64,000 nucleotides of DNA from assembly GCA_949358305.1 (NCBI GenBank), contig OX442323.1, positions 4,402,001 through 4,466,000 of the forward strand, read 5' to 3'. Numbering within the stretch: the stretch's first letter is position 1; each line of letters opens with the position of its first letter. A program made the translations under genes and the position numbers. Of this stretch, positions 9,503 to 20,100 are shown in pieces. The notes under the pieces were generated by a model. That model saw only the letters and a program-made list of their open reading frames with translations, was not told the DNA's origin and made no database searches. The stretch is from Strigamia acuminata. Lineage: Eukaryota; Arthropoda; Chilopoda; Geophilomorpha; Linotaeniidae.

Positions 9503-12500
9503 ATGTCAGACAAAGACGAGCAATCCACGTCTGAAACCGAGCAGAGAATGCCCGAGAAGGGAAAAAGGACCTCCGACTACCACCTGAGATCGGATGGTCC
9601 CGTCCCTGAAATGTCCGCAAAGGCGAAAGCCCGAGCGAATAAAAGGAGAGCGAAGGCGCAGAAAGAGGAGCAAGCTGCATCGCTCGCGGCCCTAGACGGG
9701 CCAGAGCGAGAGCGGGTTCCCTTGAATATGCAACCCTTCGAGGATACCGATCCGGAAGCCATAGAAAATCGAGAAGAAATTCGCGACGTATCGCCAGGAC
9801 GAGTATCGATATTGATGACCGAGGAGACGAATGAAGCTCCGAAAATAACGGTCACGGTCGGCACGAACCCATCGCCACCCACGGCTCAGACGTCCGTGGA
9901 GCAAACCCCACGAAAAAACGACGGCGGGACCCCGATAACCCCCCGAGTTACGGCGAGTCCTGCGGTTGTTTCCTTCGAGGTATCTCACCTAATTCGGTTG
10001 ACACGGCAAGCTGCCCAACTGAAAGCGATGATAGACATTCCAGTAGGAACGTCAGTCTGGGAATCGATTACTCTACTCACTGACGCTATCTGCGCGGCAC
10101 AAGCCCCGACGCCGGTCGCAAGACCAGCAGCGGAGACGCCCATGCCCCAGGTGACGCCCAGTGACACCGGAGGTTTCGCGCCAGACCCCAACCGAGCACT
10201 TCACGAATCCAGAGAGAAGGCCCGCGAAGAAGCCAGACAAGAAGCGACTAATCGCCAACGAAGACTGAGCGCAGAGCGGCGAGAACTCTGGAAGGAAGAG
10301 GAAGAAAGGGAGCAACGCGAGAGAAGAACCACCGAGAGAACAGAGAAACTGGTCCAAAAAATGAGGGAAGAACGAGAAGCTAAAATTCGAAAAGAATGGA
10401 ACGCCACAGTAGAAGGGCGACATCGAGAAGCTCAAGAATACGAGGACCAATTTCAAGCCCTCATAGCTCAAAGAAAAGCGGAAAAGCTACAAATGTTGCG
10501 AAAAGAAGCCATTTTACAACATCAAAAATGGGAAGAACAGCATCGCGAGAGGCTGAGAGAAGAGGAAGTCAGAAAAGAAAAAGAACAGTTTCTGAAAGAG
10601 AAAGAAGAATGGGAACGAGTCAGATGGACCGAAGAGTACAAAGCGAAGAAACAAGCTATAATAGATGAGCAAAAAAGATGGGAAGCCGAAAACTGGGAGA
10701 AGGAGACAGAAAAGTTCCAGAAAGAGTACGAACAAGACGTCTCGGACAGGAAGAAAAATGAAGAAAACCTGAAACGGAAATCAGAACCCCCCAGCGGCTC
10801 TGATACCGACACAGGAGAAGGTACAACGAAGCCGGCAAAAACGGCGAAAAGAGGGAAATCTCAAAAGAGAGACGAGTCGGTCCCAAAAACAAAGGACCGT
10901 CACCCCTCAAAAAGATCCGAGACGGGAGCAGCCATCGACGCGTTACTCGAAAAGAAAAACGCAAATAAAAATCGGGAACGCCCCGAAAGCGAGGAAAACA
11001 GATGGCATTCTTTTTACGAGAACAACGACGGAGAGGAGCCGCCGCCATCCGGAGGCTCGAAACAGAAGAAGGCTGGCGGAGAGACCCCACCGAGAGGGCC
11101 GAGGTTTCACCACCAAGGAGATCCTTCCGAGCCCTCCGATTCGTCGGACGACGACCATCCGAGTCGACCGTCTACAGGGAGGAGTCAAGAAGGCAGCGAT
11201 GGGCACCGGTCGAACCGGCCGAATGCTTCAGACCGCTCCTCCCGGAGCTCCAACCCTCGTTCGGAGGAAGGGAACTTTCAGGACTCATCTGGCCGACATT
11301 ACACGATGTCTGAGCTAGGCCGAGCCCTGCTGAACTCTTTCAGAAGAGAAGGAATCGATCTAGGCCATCCAGGCGACGAACATAATCGCGCTGGAGAGAG
11401 GGTTAAACGCAAATATGGCGTACGAAACGAACCAAGCGGCGAAGCCACGGGTAACATCCGTTGGCAACACTACATACAAACACGATTCGACGGTTCGTGG
11501 AAGGCCGGAGACCGCTTCCTAGACGAAGTAATGCGTATCAAGAAAGCGACAAAAGCCACCGTCGCCGACATGCTAACCCACGGTCTAGTGGAACTAACCA
11601 CGGGGTCAGCTCGAGAATGGTATCAGGGACTGAAAAACCCAACCTGGGACGATTTTCTCGTCCGTTTCGATCTCCGATACGGCGAGACTCCAGACGAGAT
11701 CAGTAACAAATTACGTGGTCTACGACAAGCCCCAGGAGAAACATTAGCCGACTACGACGCCCGAGCGAAACTCCTGTTTGCAAGAGCGCCGTACGAAATA
11801 AACCCCGCTGGTTTTACGATGATCTTTTACGGAGGATTATCGGCCCACTCGCAAAGAATTCTGCTAGACATGCGTGCACCCCGCACTGGCGATTACCAAG
11901 ATGTCAGTAACTATCTTCTAACAAACACGTTAGAAATAGAACAGCGGTATTACGCCACTCTGCCCCCGGAAGAAGCTGACGCGCACGAGAAGCGGTTGCA
12001 GACGAGCGCCGAACGCCACAAGACCTCAGAAAAATTAATGAGGCCAAGTGAATATTTGAGCGGCATAATGAGTCTCACCGAAGCATCCTTCGGACGAATG
12101 CTGACGCCTAAAGCAGGCAGTATTCTTCCAGCCAACCCGATAGCTGCCCCAAAGAAAGCACCGGCAGCGACGGCGATGCAGGTGACCTCGACGGACTCCA
12201 CCCAGATGGAGAAAGTCGAAGAGACAACACCTCTCGCCACGGCTAAAGAAGAGGAGCCAGCATCAAGCGACGAGGAAGCCCTAAATGAGCACCTCGAAAA
12301 CTTGTCGACGGGATGCGACGATCAAGGTCCCTATTTGCACCATGCACACCGGGCCTTAGCAATCGCACAATTCAGAGCACACGTGCAGGCAACAAAAGCG
12401 AGAGGGGCATTGGGAGGAAAAAGACGATTCCCGACGCCCTTCGTCCCGAAAAAACCGGGATTCACTCCCACAGGGGACAAAAGTAACATCAAATGTTACA

Positions 12501-12643
12501 GCTGCGGAGAATACGGTCACTACTCCGACAAATGCGAAAAAACCGTCAAAGAAAAAGGCATCATGCAAACCTTGATGAAAATGATGATGGAGTTAAATAC
12601 TAATCTAGCAAAAAACTCCCAAGCGCAGGCGTCGCCGAAATAA
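9503..12643 (+). CDS. Gypsy gag polyprotein with long coiled coil
   Basis: 1046 codons from the ATG at 9503. The first 230 residues are low complexity. A very highly charged Glu/Arg/Lys helix, surely coiled coil, covers about 234-427, followed by a Ser/Lys/Gly-rich linker to about 620. A retrotransposon gag (capsid-like) region spans about 650-815, with FDGSWKAGDRFLDEV and REWYQGLKNPTWDDFLVRF. One CCHC zinc knuckle, CYSCGEYGHYSDKC, lies near 997. The C-terminus overlaps pol by 40 nt in the -1 frame. It is about twice the size of a typical Gypsy gag; the extra length is mainly the coiled coil and linker. Confidence 0.93.
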   Translation: MSDKDEQSTSETEQRMPEKGKRTSDYHLRSDGPVPEMSAKAKARANKRRAKAQKEEQAASLAALDGPERERVPLNMQPFEDTDPEAIENREEIRDVSPGRVSILMTEETNEAPKITVTVGTNPSPPTAQTSVEQTPRKNDGGTPITPRVTASPAVVSFEVSHLIRLTRQAAQLKAMIDIPVGTSVWESITLLTDAICAAQAPTPVARPAAETPMPQVTPSDTGGFAPDPNRALHESREKAREEARQEATNRQRRLSAERRELWKEEEEREQRERRTTERTEKLVQKMREEREAKIRKEWNATVEGRHREAQEYEDQFQALIAQRKAEKLQMLRKEAILQHQKWEEQHRERLREEEVRKEKEQFLKEKEEWERVRWTEEYKAKKQAIIDEQKRWEAENWEKETEKFQKEYEQDVSDRKKNEENLKRKSEPPSGSDTDTGEGTTKPAKTAKRGKSQKRDESVPKTKDRHPSKRSETGAAIDALLEKKNANKNRERPESEENRWHSFYENNDGEEPPPSGGSKQKKAGGETPPRGPRFHHQGDPSEPSDSSDDDHPSRPSTGRSQEGSDGHRSNRPNASDRSSRSSNPRSEEGNFQDSSGRHYTMSELGRALLNSFRREGIDLGHPGDEHNRAGERVKRKYGVRNEPSGEATGNIRWQHYIQTRFDGSWKAGDRFLDEVMRIKKATKATVADMLTHGLVELTTGSAREWYQGLKNPTWDDFLVRFDLRYGETPDEISNKLRGLRQAPGETLADYDARAKLLFARAPYEINPAGFTMIFYGGLSAHSQRILLDMRAPRTGDYQDVSNYLLTNTLEIEQRYYATLPPEEADAHEKRLQTSAERHKTSEKLMRPSEYLSGIMSLTEASFGRMLTPKAGSILPANPIAAPKKAPAATAMQVTSTDSTQMEKVEETTPLATAKEEEPASSDEEALNEHLENLSTGCDDQGPYLHHAHRALAIAQFRAHVQATKARGALGGKRRFPTPFVPKKPGFTPTGDKSNIKCYSCGEYGHYSDKCEKTVKEKGIMQTLMKMMMELNTNLAKNSQAQASPK

Positions 12644-15600
12644 ATTCAGCTTCGTCTGCGCCAGCCGCGGAAATTAAAAAGAAGAAATACCACACTGGAC
12701 CCGCAGGTCATGCCTTGGCAGAGGCACAGATCAAAGACCGCATACAGATCGTTCCGAAGAAGGAGGAAAAAGTGACGTTAACGAGTATGCAAGTGAGAAC
12801 GAAACCGGAGGTCGACATGGATTGGACGGACCTTCCGTTCAATCTGGAGGTTGAGCCCCAGACATTACGCGTATTTCACTGCAATGTCACGAAAGCACAT
12901 TGCGAAACTCTGTGTATGCTGCCAGTGGAGATAGAAAACCAAAAATTGTTCGGTCTACTGGATTCAGGAGCGGATCGTTCATTCATATCCGAAGATATAG
13001 TAAAAGACTTGGATATTGGAAAGAAGGTGGCACAAGTGAACGCGAACGTAGAATTGCTCACCGCCAACGGCTACGTCAAGCCGAAGGGCGTAGTTCGCAT
13101 CATGATCGACTGGACGGGGGGGAACCTGTCCCACCCCTTCATAGTCTTGCCATCCCACGACAAAGTATTCCTCCTAGGGATGGACATCATGGCGAAACTG
13201 AAAATTCAGCCAAACCCGATAACCCGTTCATGGAACTGGATAAGTCCCGAGGGAGAACGGTCAGTCCCCGTAGTTCCCCAAAAATTACTGGACGAAGCCA
13301 AGGACAAAGAGGAATACGGAAGAGGATTGCGAAAATTCGTCCAAGATTACGATTTCGCAGCCTTCACTCTGGAATTACAGAGGAGTAACGTCGTGGACAC
13401 CCTGGTCGAGGAGGCAGCACTGCGTGTTAACGAGGCATCGCTACTAAGGCGAGTGCTTCGAAAGCATGAAAGAATTCTGACCAAGACACCTGGTCGAACG
13501 ACGGAAGCAACACACGAAATAGTCTTAACCACAGACAAGCCGATTCGAGTGCCTTACAAGGGGATGAACCCCCAGAAAAGAGACATCGTGACGCAAATGT
13601 GCCAAGACATGCTCGACAAGGGCATAGTAACGCAAGCCCTGGGCGAATACGCCATGCGGATCGTCCTGGTGATGCGTCCAGGCTCGGAACCTCGACTATG
13701 CATTGATTATCGCCCCCTAAACGCGATAACGGTTATAGACCCGATTCAGATGCCGTCTATAGACTCGATCCTCCGGGAACTGAGCCCGTTCAAGTGGGTA
13801 ACCACGATGGATCTGTCAAAGGGGTATTGGCAAGTGGAGCTAAAACCCGAAGACAAACTAAAAACGGCTTTCTACTCCCCGATAGGAAGATTAATGTTCA
13901 ACGTGATGCCGTTCGGGCTTGTAAACGCCCCGAGCACGTTCCAGAAATTGATCGAAAGCGTGTTGGGAGATATGCTTCACGACTTCGTGTGGGCGTATCT
14001 CGACGACATAATAATAACGTCGGACACATTCGAAGAGCATATAGACCACATCGACAGAGTGGTCTCTCGCCTAGCCAAGGCGGGACTCCACATCCATCCA
14101 GGGAAGAGCAAGTTTTGCAGAAAAGAGCTTGCCTTCCTAGGATATCGAATAGGAGTCGAGGGAATCGCGATTGACCCCGAAAAGGTCAAAGCAATAAACG
14201 GATTCCCCGCCCCCGAAGATATAAAAGGTGTCCAAAGATTCATGGGCATGGTCAATTTCTTCGGCCGACTACTCTCTGGTCTGGCTGAAGTGGCCGCGCC
14301 TATAACGGATCTCTTACGAACGGATAAAGAGTTTGAGTGGACGGTCCAGTGCGAGGCCGCATTTAGCACTATCAAGCAAATGCTGGCTGACGTCGAAAAG
14401 ATGCCATTGCCGGACCTAAACCGACCGTTCGTGTTGCACACCGACGCGAGTAAAATCGGACTGGGTGCAGCCCTTCTGCAGACCCACGTGTACAACGGAA
14501 TCTCGCAAGAAGTACCCTGTATGTTTATAAGCAGAAAAATACAGGGCGCGGAGAAAAATTATACGGCAACGGAACTAGAATGCCTAGCCGTAATTTGGGC
14601 AGTTCGGAAATTTCGCGACTATCTGGAGTACACGAACTTCGAGGTTCAGACAGATCACCAGGCACTAAGCTGGTTGATGAAGCTCAAGGAACCCTCCGGC
14701 CGACTCGCACGATGGCAACTGGAGTTAATGGCGTGCGATATAACAATTACGTACCGCCCCGGGAAGTACAATCATGTGGCCGACGCCCTCTCGAGAGCCC
14801 CAGCCTCTGACCCCCAAGGACCAGACGACGACGGCGAGGACGACACCCACCTCTTGTACTGCCCGACTCCACGGAGAATATGGCGTTTGCGAAAGGCGAA
14901 CGAGCTACCAGTGATGGAGCCTGAAGATAGAACGTTTTGTGGTTTTTGGACTCGAACATACCAGCCAGCTGGGACAAACAATTCAACATCCGAAATTCAA
15001 TCTCCGCCCCCCGGAGAAACCCACAAAACACTACTACGCGCCTTCACAGCAAAAATTGAAGAAAAAACACAATACGCTCCACCCACGAGACGTGAGTTCG
15101 TCGAACACCAGGCAGCAGACACAAAATGTCAAATTATAACGCAATATTTGCTGAACGGCGAATTTCCGGAAGGGATGACAAACCCACACCGCCGGAAACA
15201 GTTCGTCAAAGAAACAACAAGCTACCTCATAGATGATGAACTCCTGGTAAAATACCACCCGACGTTTCAAGATGACCTCAGCGGAGCGGGAAACTCGGTT
15301 AAAGTGGTCGTGCCGGCATCGCTGCACACCCGACTGTTGTGGCTGATGCACGGACACCCGCTCGCCAGCCATTCTGGCGTGGCGAGGACCCTTTATCGAG
15401 TAAAACAACTTTTCTTCTGGCCGGGCGCGCGGCAAAAGATAACGAAATTTATCCGACACTGCCCCCGGTGCCAAGCATGCAGACCGCGAGATAAAGTAGC
15501 CAGAAACGCCATGTCTCTCGGACCCTACGCACCGTTTGACTGCTTAAGCATAGACTTGATGGGCCCCAAGCCCACAACGGGAAACAAGAACATGTATATT

Positions 15601-16746
15601 CTCGTAATTATGGACGTGGCCACCCGATGGCCGGAGCTGTACGCCCTCGCGAAGCCCTCGGCTGAAAACATAGTCGAGTGCCTTTACGACGTGGCAATGC
15701 GATTTGGGTTTCCCAGAAAACTCATTTCGGATAACGGCCCCCAATTCCGATCAAGAATATATAAGGACTTCTGTAGGAAATTTAAAATGGATGCATCGAA
15801 CACCTCCACATATAATCCTCAGACAAACCCAGTCGAGAGATTAAATAAAGATATAAAATATGCGCTGACAGTATTCACCGACATTCACAATCGATGGGAC
15901 GAATACCTGCGAGAAATCGCTTTCAGCATTCGCTCAACCGTGTCACGAACACGCGAATTCTCACCGGCGTACCTCAACTTCGCCCGCGAATTAAGGATGC
16001 CATGGGACCCACGCGTTGCCGAAGCCGTTAACGTATTAGACCCGTCGAGCCCACATGAGTACGTGTGCCGGTTGGAACAGACTATATCCGACACGTACCA
16101 GCATATGATGGCGCATATTTTCAACATGAGAGAGAGAATCGCCGATAAAGAAGGCGATCTCGCTTTCGCGAACTTTAAAGTGAATGATCTAGTGTGGAAG
16201 GAGGCACACACGTTGTCCAATGCAGCGAGGGGCATCGCCGCCGGTTTAGCCGACAAGAGGGACGGTCCCTACGTAATTGTGGCCGAACACGGAGGCAACG
16301 CATACCAACTACGCCGCCTAGAGGACAACAAAAATTTTCAGTCGATACATGGCCGAGATTTAAGGCCATATCTGCCAGAATTTCCACAGGAAATTTGGCT
16401 GGAAGGTCAGACACACAGCGGCCAAGGGGGCACCGTGGTCGACACGTTCCAAAAAACAAATGAAGCTGAAAATATAGCGGAGAACGAGGATGAATTCTTC
16501 GACGCCGAATCTCCGGCCGACGAGGCTCCAGCACAGCCGGAGCAAGCAATTTCGGAGAGGGAGGAAGCAGAAGAAAGTACTTCTGAAATGGAAAATAAAA
16601 AAATTAGTAATGAGAAAAATGCCAACACATCGGAGATGAACGAGCAAGTAGAGTCACGATCTACGAGCACGTCGAAAATCAACCTTCGACCACGACGAAG
16701 CAATAATCCGTTCATTCGGGACGGCAAAGTCGTGGGGAAGAACTAA
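12604..16746 (+). CDS. Gypsy pol polyprotein (protease, RT, RNase H, integrase)
   Basis: Open frame from 12604 with no ATG at its beginning, made by -1 frameshifting at 12610-12616. Counting from 12715, aspartic protease LLDSGADRSFI is near 80. Reverse transcriptase has LCIDYRPLN (328) and the catalytic YLDDIII (426). RNase H has LHTDASKIGLGAAL (573) and TDHQALSWL (645). The integrase has the HPLASHSG...CPRCQAC finger (880-923) and the DDE residues in SIDLMGPKP (945), ISDNGPQF (1003) and NPVERLN (1040). A GPY-type region and a charged Glu-rich tail follow. No chromodomain seen. The frame is intact. Confidence 0.95.
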   Translation, partial: SSKKLPSAGVAEINSASSAPAAEIKKKKYHTGPAGHALAEAQIKDRIQIVPKKEEKVTLTSMQVRTKPEVDMDWTDLPFNLEVEPQTLRVFHCNVTKAHCETLCMLPVEIENQKLFGLLDSGADRSFISEDIVKDLDIGKKVAQVNANVELLTANGYVKPKGVVRIMIDWTGGNLSHPFIVLPSHDKVFLLGMDIMAKLKIQPNPITRSWNWISPEGERSVPVVPQKLLDEAKDKEEYGRGLRKFVQDYDFAAFTLELQRSNVVDTLVEEAALRVNEASLLRRVLRKHERILTKTPGRTTEATHEIVLTTDKPIRVPYKGMNPQKRDIVTQMCQDMLDKGIVTQALGEYAMRIVLVMRPGSEPRLCIDYRPLNAITVIDPIQMPSIDSILRELSPFKWVTTMDLSKGYWQVELKPEDKLKTAFYSPIGRLMFNVMPFGLVNAPSTFQKLIESVLGDMLHDFVWAYLDDIIITSDTFEEHIDHIDRVVSRLAKAGLHIHPGKSKFCRKELAFLGYRIGVEGIAIDPEKVKAINGFPAPEDIKGVQRFMGMVNFFGRLLSGLAEVAAPITDLLRTDKEFEWTVQCEAAFSTIKQMLADVEKMPLPDLNRPFVLHTDASKIGLGAALLQTHVYNGISQEVPCMFISRKIQGAEKNYTATELECLAVIWAVRKFRDYLEYTNFEVQTDHQALSWLMKLKEPSGRLARWQLELMACDITITYRPGKYNHVADALSRAPASDPQGPDDDGEDDTHLLYCPTPRRIWRLRKANELPVMEPEDRTFCGFWTRTYQPAGTNNSTSEIQSPPPGETHKTLLRAFTAKIEEKTQYAPPTRREFVEHQAADTKCQIITQYLLNGEFPEGMTNPHRRKQFVKETTSYLIDDELLVKYHPTFQDDLSGAGNSVKVVVPASLHTRLLWLMHGHPLASHSGVARTLYRVKQLFFWPGARQKITKFIRHCPRCQACRPRDKVARNAMSLGPYAPFDCLSIDLMGPKPTTGNKNMYILVIMDVATRWPELYALAKPSAENIVECLYDVAMRFGFPRKLISDNGPQFRSRIYKDFCRKFKMDASNTSTYNPQTNPVERLNKDIKYALTVFTDIHNRWDEYLREIAFSIRSTVSRTREFSPAYLNFARELRMPWDPRVAEAVNVLDPSSPHEYVCRLEQTISDTYQHMMAHIFNMRERIADKEGDLAFANFKVNDLVWKEAHTLSNAARGIAAGLADKRDGPYVIVAEHGGNAYQLRRLEDNKNFQSIHGRDLRPYLPEFPQEIWLEGQTHSGQGGTVVDTFQKTNEAENIAENEDEFFDAESPADEAPAQPEQAISEREEAEESTSEMENKKISNEKNANTSEMNEQVESRSTSTSKINLRPRRSNNPFIRDGKVVGKN
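12610..12661 (+). promoter_or_regulatory. -1 ribosomal frameshift signal between gag and pol
   Basis: Slippery heptamer A AAA AAC at 12610-12616 in the correct gag phase. A 6 nt spacer (12617-12622) follows, then a 9 bp stem: GCGCAGGCG (12623-12631) pairs with CGTCTGCGC (12653-12661) with one G-U. The gag stop at 12641 lies in the loop. The pol frame is -1 relative to gag and opens at 12604, so slippage here joins the two. Confidence 0.85.
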
Positions 16747-17120
16747 AAATAAAAGAAAATGTGATAACATGGAGCGGAGGCCTTGTAAAATAAAAAGATT
16801 TACTTACGAGAGCTGCTGCACATGTTGAGACGCGAAAATTTGGCTAAGTCCAAACTTCGCAACGAATTGTCGCAGTCACCACTAACAGACGAGAAGTTAT
16901 GACGTAGCGGGCGACCACGTGACAACGAAACCACGCGGTCGACCCCGTAGCGTCATTGCCAGCACGGCGGATCTCGCAAAATACGAGACGCGTTCGAGAC
17001 CCACAATTCTCAGCGTCGATAGGCCCAGTTTCCGACTGTTTTTAACACGACGAGACGTGTTTTTGCTTCTCCCCCAAAGAGAAAGACAAAGACCTCTCAA
17101 ACAAAACTTCATTTATTGAA
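16747..17120 (+). other. Spacer between pol and the third gene
   Basis: 374 bp, partly GC-rich. It has a pyrimidine tract and AG at about 17068-17080 (GCTTCTCCCCCAAAG) that could be the splice acceptor for a subgenomic RNA. The next ATG (17121) sits in a favourable GAAATGG context. A 66-codon frame starting at a GTG codon (16919) is open but not convincing. Confidence 0.4.
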
Positions 17121-20100
17121 ATGGCCGATCGACGCAACCCACGATTAGAGCCGAGCGCATCGTCGAGAGACGAGAGCGACGGCCTAATCGTAAATGCAGA
17201 AGACGATGAGAATTGGGACGAACAACCGCCGTTGCAGGTAAATTAGTGTGATTTCCCCAGAGAAATCACATAATTCTTTGAATCTGTTGCATCCAACCCA
17301 GATTGGAGCGTGACTTGTGACTGATATATTTCTTTCTGTTTTATTGTTGATTTAAGGCTGGCTAAAAACCCGAGAGTGGACCCAGATTCACCTCGGAGTC
17401 AAGGCCGCCAAAAAACTAGAACAAAGGAAGTGTTCGCGGAATGGCGTCGTGGCAAACCAAAACCAAAACTAAAGGTTTTCTTTCTTTTAAATTTAAACAT
17501 CGTAATAAATTAAAATACGATTAGAGTTAAAATAAAAAAGTTTAACGTAAGAAATTAAAATTTAACGATCGGTTTTGCCTGCGACCCCTTCCAAAAAGGC
17601 GGATCACCTGAGTTCAAAAGTAGTGTTGGATCAGCGCTACGACGGCGGAGATCATCGCAGAACTGCGAAACAAGAAAATAAGACCGACGGCCGCAACAAA
17701 AGAAAGGAGTTGCTGCCACCGTCGATCTTGAGCATATTTCTGATCCCCATCGTTAACTGGGATTTATTATATTAATCTTGTGATCTAAAATTATTCAGGT
17801 CGACCCGCTAGAATCGTGGGACGCCCTGCCTCCGACGGCGTCAACCGCCAACAACATCTTTCGCGGAGCCCTGCCGATTTACCTGCGGCAGGCCTATCCT
17901 GCAGAGACCAGCGCCTGGAAAATCCGATTGATGTATTCCAGGACCCTCGAGGAAAAATTCGAGCGATCAAAAACGCTGGTCGAGTGCATGACGAAGGAGA
18001 TGAGGGAGCGAGTGGGGCCGCGGATCCCACCCGATGCGGATCCGCCGAGCCCCGTTTACTCCGGGTACCTGGAAGAGGCTTACCCAGGCACGGTGGCCGA
18101 GCTGCACACCTCCCATAGGTGGAGCGAGGCCCCGACCTTGGCAGCCCGCCAGAGAATAGTGGACGACGAGATCAAACGCTTAAAGCGCACCGAGACTCAC
18201 GGAGTAACCCGAGTTCTCGAGAGAAACGGTTTCTCCCCCGAAGAAATCCGTAGATGGCTTCGCGACATCGAAGAGGATCATCTGACACCCAGATGGATAC
18301 CACCGGCGAATTTTACGGCCACGCAGTCTGAGATGTGGCAGTTATACCACGCTGGTATCCTGGGAAGTCGCCGCCATCACAGAAGATCGAAGCGTCCGGC
18401 GGAGTCCGCCCCACGCGGACCCGCACGAAGAAGACAGGCCGTCTCCCCAACAGAGGCCGGCCCGTCAACGAGCCGCGACTACCGCAGCCGCTCGAGCAGC
18501 TCCAGTTCCCGAACTCGAGTTGTCGTGCGCTCGGAGTGTCGCCGAGTAGTAACGCTCGAGCCTGCCTCGCCAGACGACGCGCGGGCTGAGCGAACAGTCG
18601 AATCTTCCGCCCACTGGGCTGCGAGGACCGAGACACACCAAGATCGAGGAAAGAAAAGATCCTCGTTGTTCATGGCGATTACCACACAGTCGTCAGATCA
18701 GTCCTCGTCGCGACGAACCGTCTCATCACACCAGAGACCGAATTCTCCGACGGACGTCCCCCAGAGGACGGCCCAACGAAGATCCGTCGCAGCCAGCACC
18801 CGGAGGAATCGAAAGCGCAAAGTACGTCAGAAGTTGCGAGCACAATCCCTGATAGCTAAGGGATTAGAGAAGGAGCGAGAGATGGCCGCCGCGAAACGGT
18901 CCGAACCCCAGAGTCTCGGACCCACGGCTGGACCGTCCAGGCGCCAAGCAGAGATTGATTTGGGAGAGTTGACGGAAGAGCAAATGTCCCCAGATGAGTC
19001 GGACAAAGATGGGCCGGTTACAAAACAGGATCTGGCCGTAGCATTGAAGAACGCCTTCCGAGGATACGCGGCCAACCGGCCGTCGGGCTCAACACCGGCT
19101 GTGCCCACCGCGCTTGTGCCCCCACAAGTGCAATCGCGATGGCCGCCACTCCTCAAGGGTACAAACCCAGCCGTGACCGCTTGGACCCCTCCCCGGATGA
19201 TTCCGGTGGGGGATCCAGCTCCGAAGCGGGTCAGATACGATAATCTACCCGGGCTGGGCCGTCCACCGTCACCCCCAACGCCACGAGTGTGTCGACCTTA
19301 TCGCAACGCCGAATGGTACGCCCAGCGAGAGATGGACGCTCGATGCCGGCGTGAAGCGGCCTATCCCCCACTCAGCGAGCTACAAGAATATCTGGCCGAA
19401 TACGAGAACCCCGCGATTGCCGAGTTGGCCATACGACAGGCCGACGCCGCCCAAACCCACCACATCAATTGGGCGATCGAACAGATGCGGACGCTGTCAC
19501 AACAATTCAGTGGCAATCCGGACCGCGCTCACCCCTGCCATCGGAGCAGTTTGAATTTGGCAGTGACGAACGTCATGGCCCAGCTGCTGTCCCTGGGCGT
19601 CTTCTTGGACAGTCGGCAAGCTATGGCGGCCTGGACAATCGTCGACCGTGAGGGAGTTCACCTTCCTCGGGCGTTGTACCAGGTATGGGCCGGATGGACT
19701 CCTGAGCCCGCCTCGCTGCGCTTCGACCTGGCCAGAAATACGGAAAACCCAGGCCTACAGTTTTCAAAGATGCGTTCGTTAGCATTCCGCTACCGGAACC
19801 CCGGAGTCCACCCTTCCTTGTTGCGAACAATTCGGGAGGTTCCGGAGATACCGGGAACGGCGGCGAGCCTTCCACAGGCCATCGAGACCGCCCCCCCAGA
19901 GGCGGCGGTCCAACCATACATACCGACCCCAAAGCCGGTATTCCCGAAGGAGAAGCGACATGCGAATCGACCCATATTGATTCCGAAGCGTTCCAACCGA
20001 GGACCCCGAACTCCTCCGCTGCCCTCTCCTTCACCACCAGCGGCAGGGCTGGCCGCTCTCTCTGCAGAGCCGGCTACGCCACCGTTGGAGAGCCCAATGG

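Noticed and set aside
10073-11206. Antisense ORFs over gag
   Set aside because: Shadow frames of a charged, GC-rich coding region.
16919-17119. 66-codon plus-strand frame between pol and the third gene
   Set aside because: Starts with GTG, has no recognisable domain, and overlaps the likely leader of the third gene.
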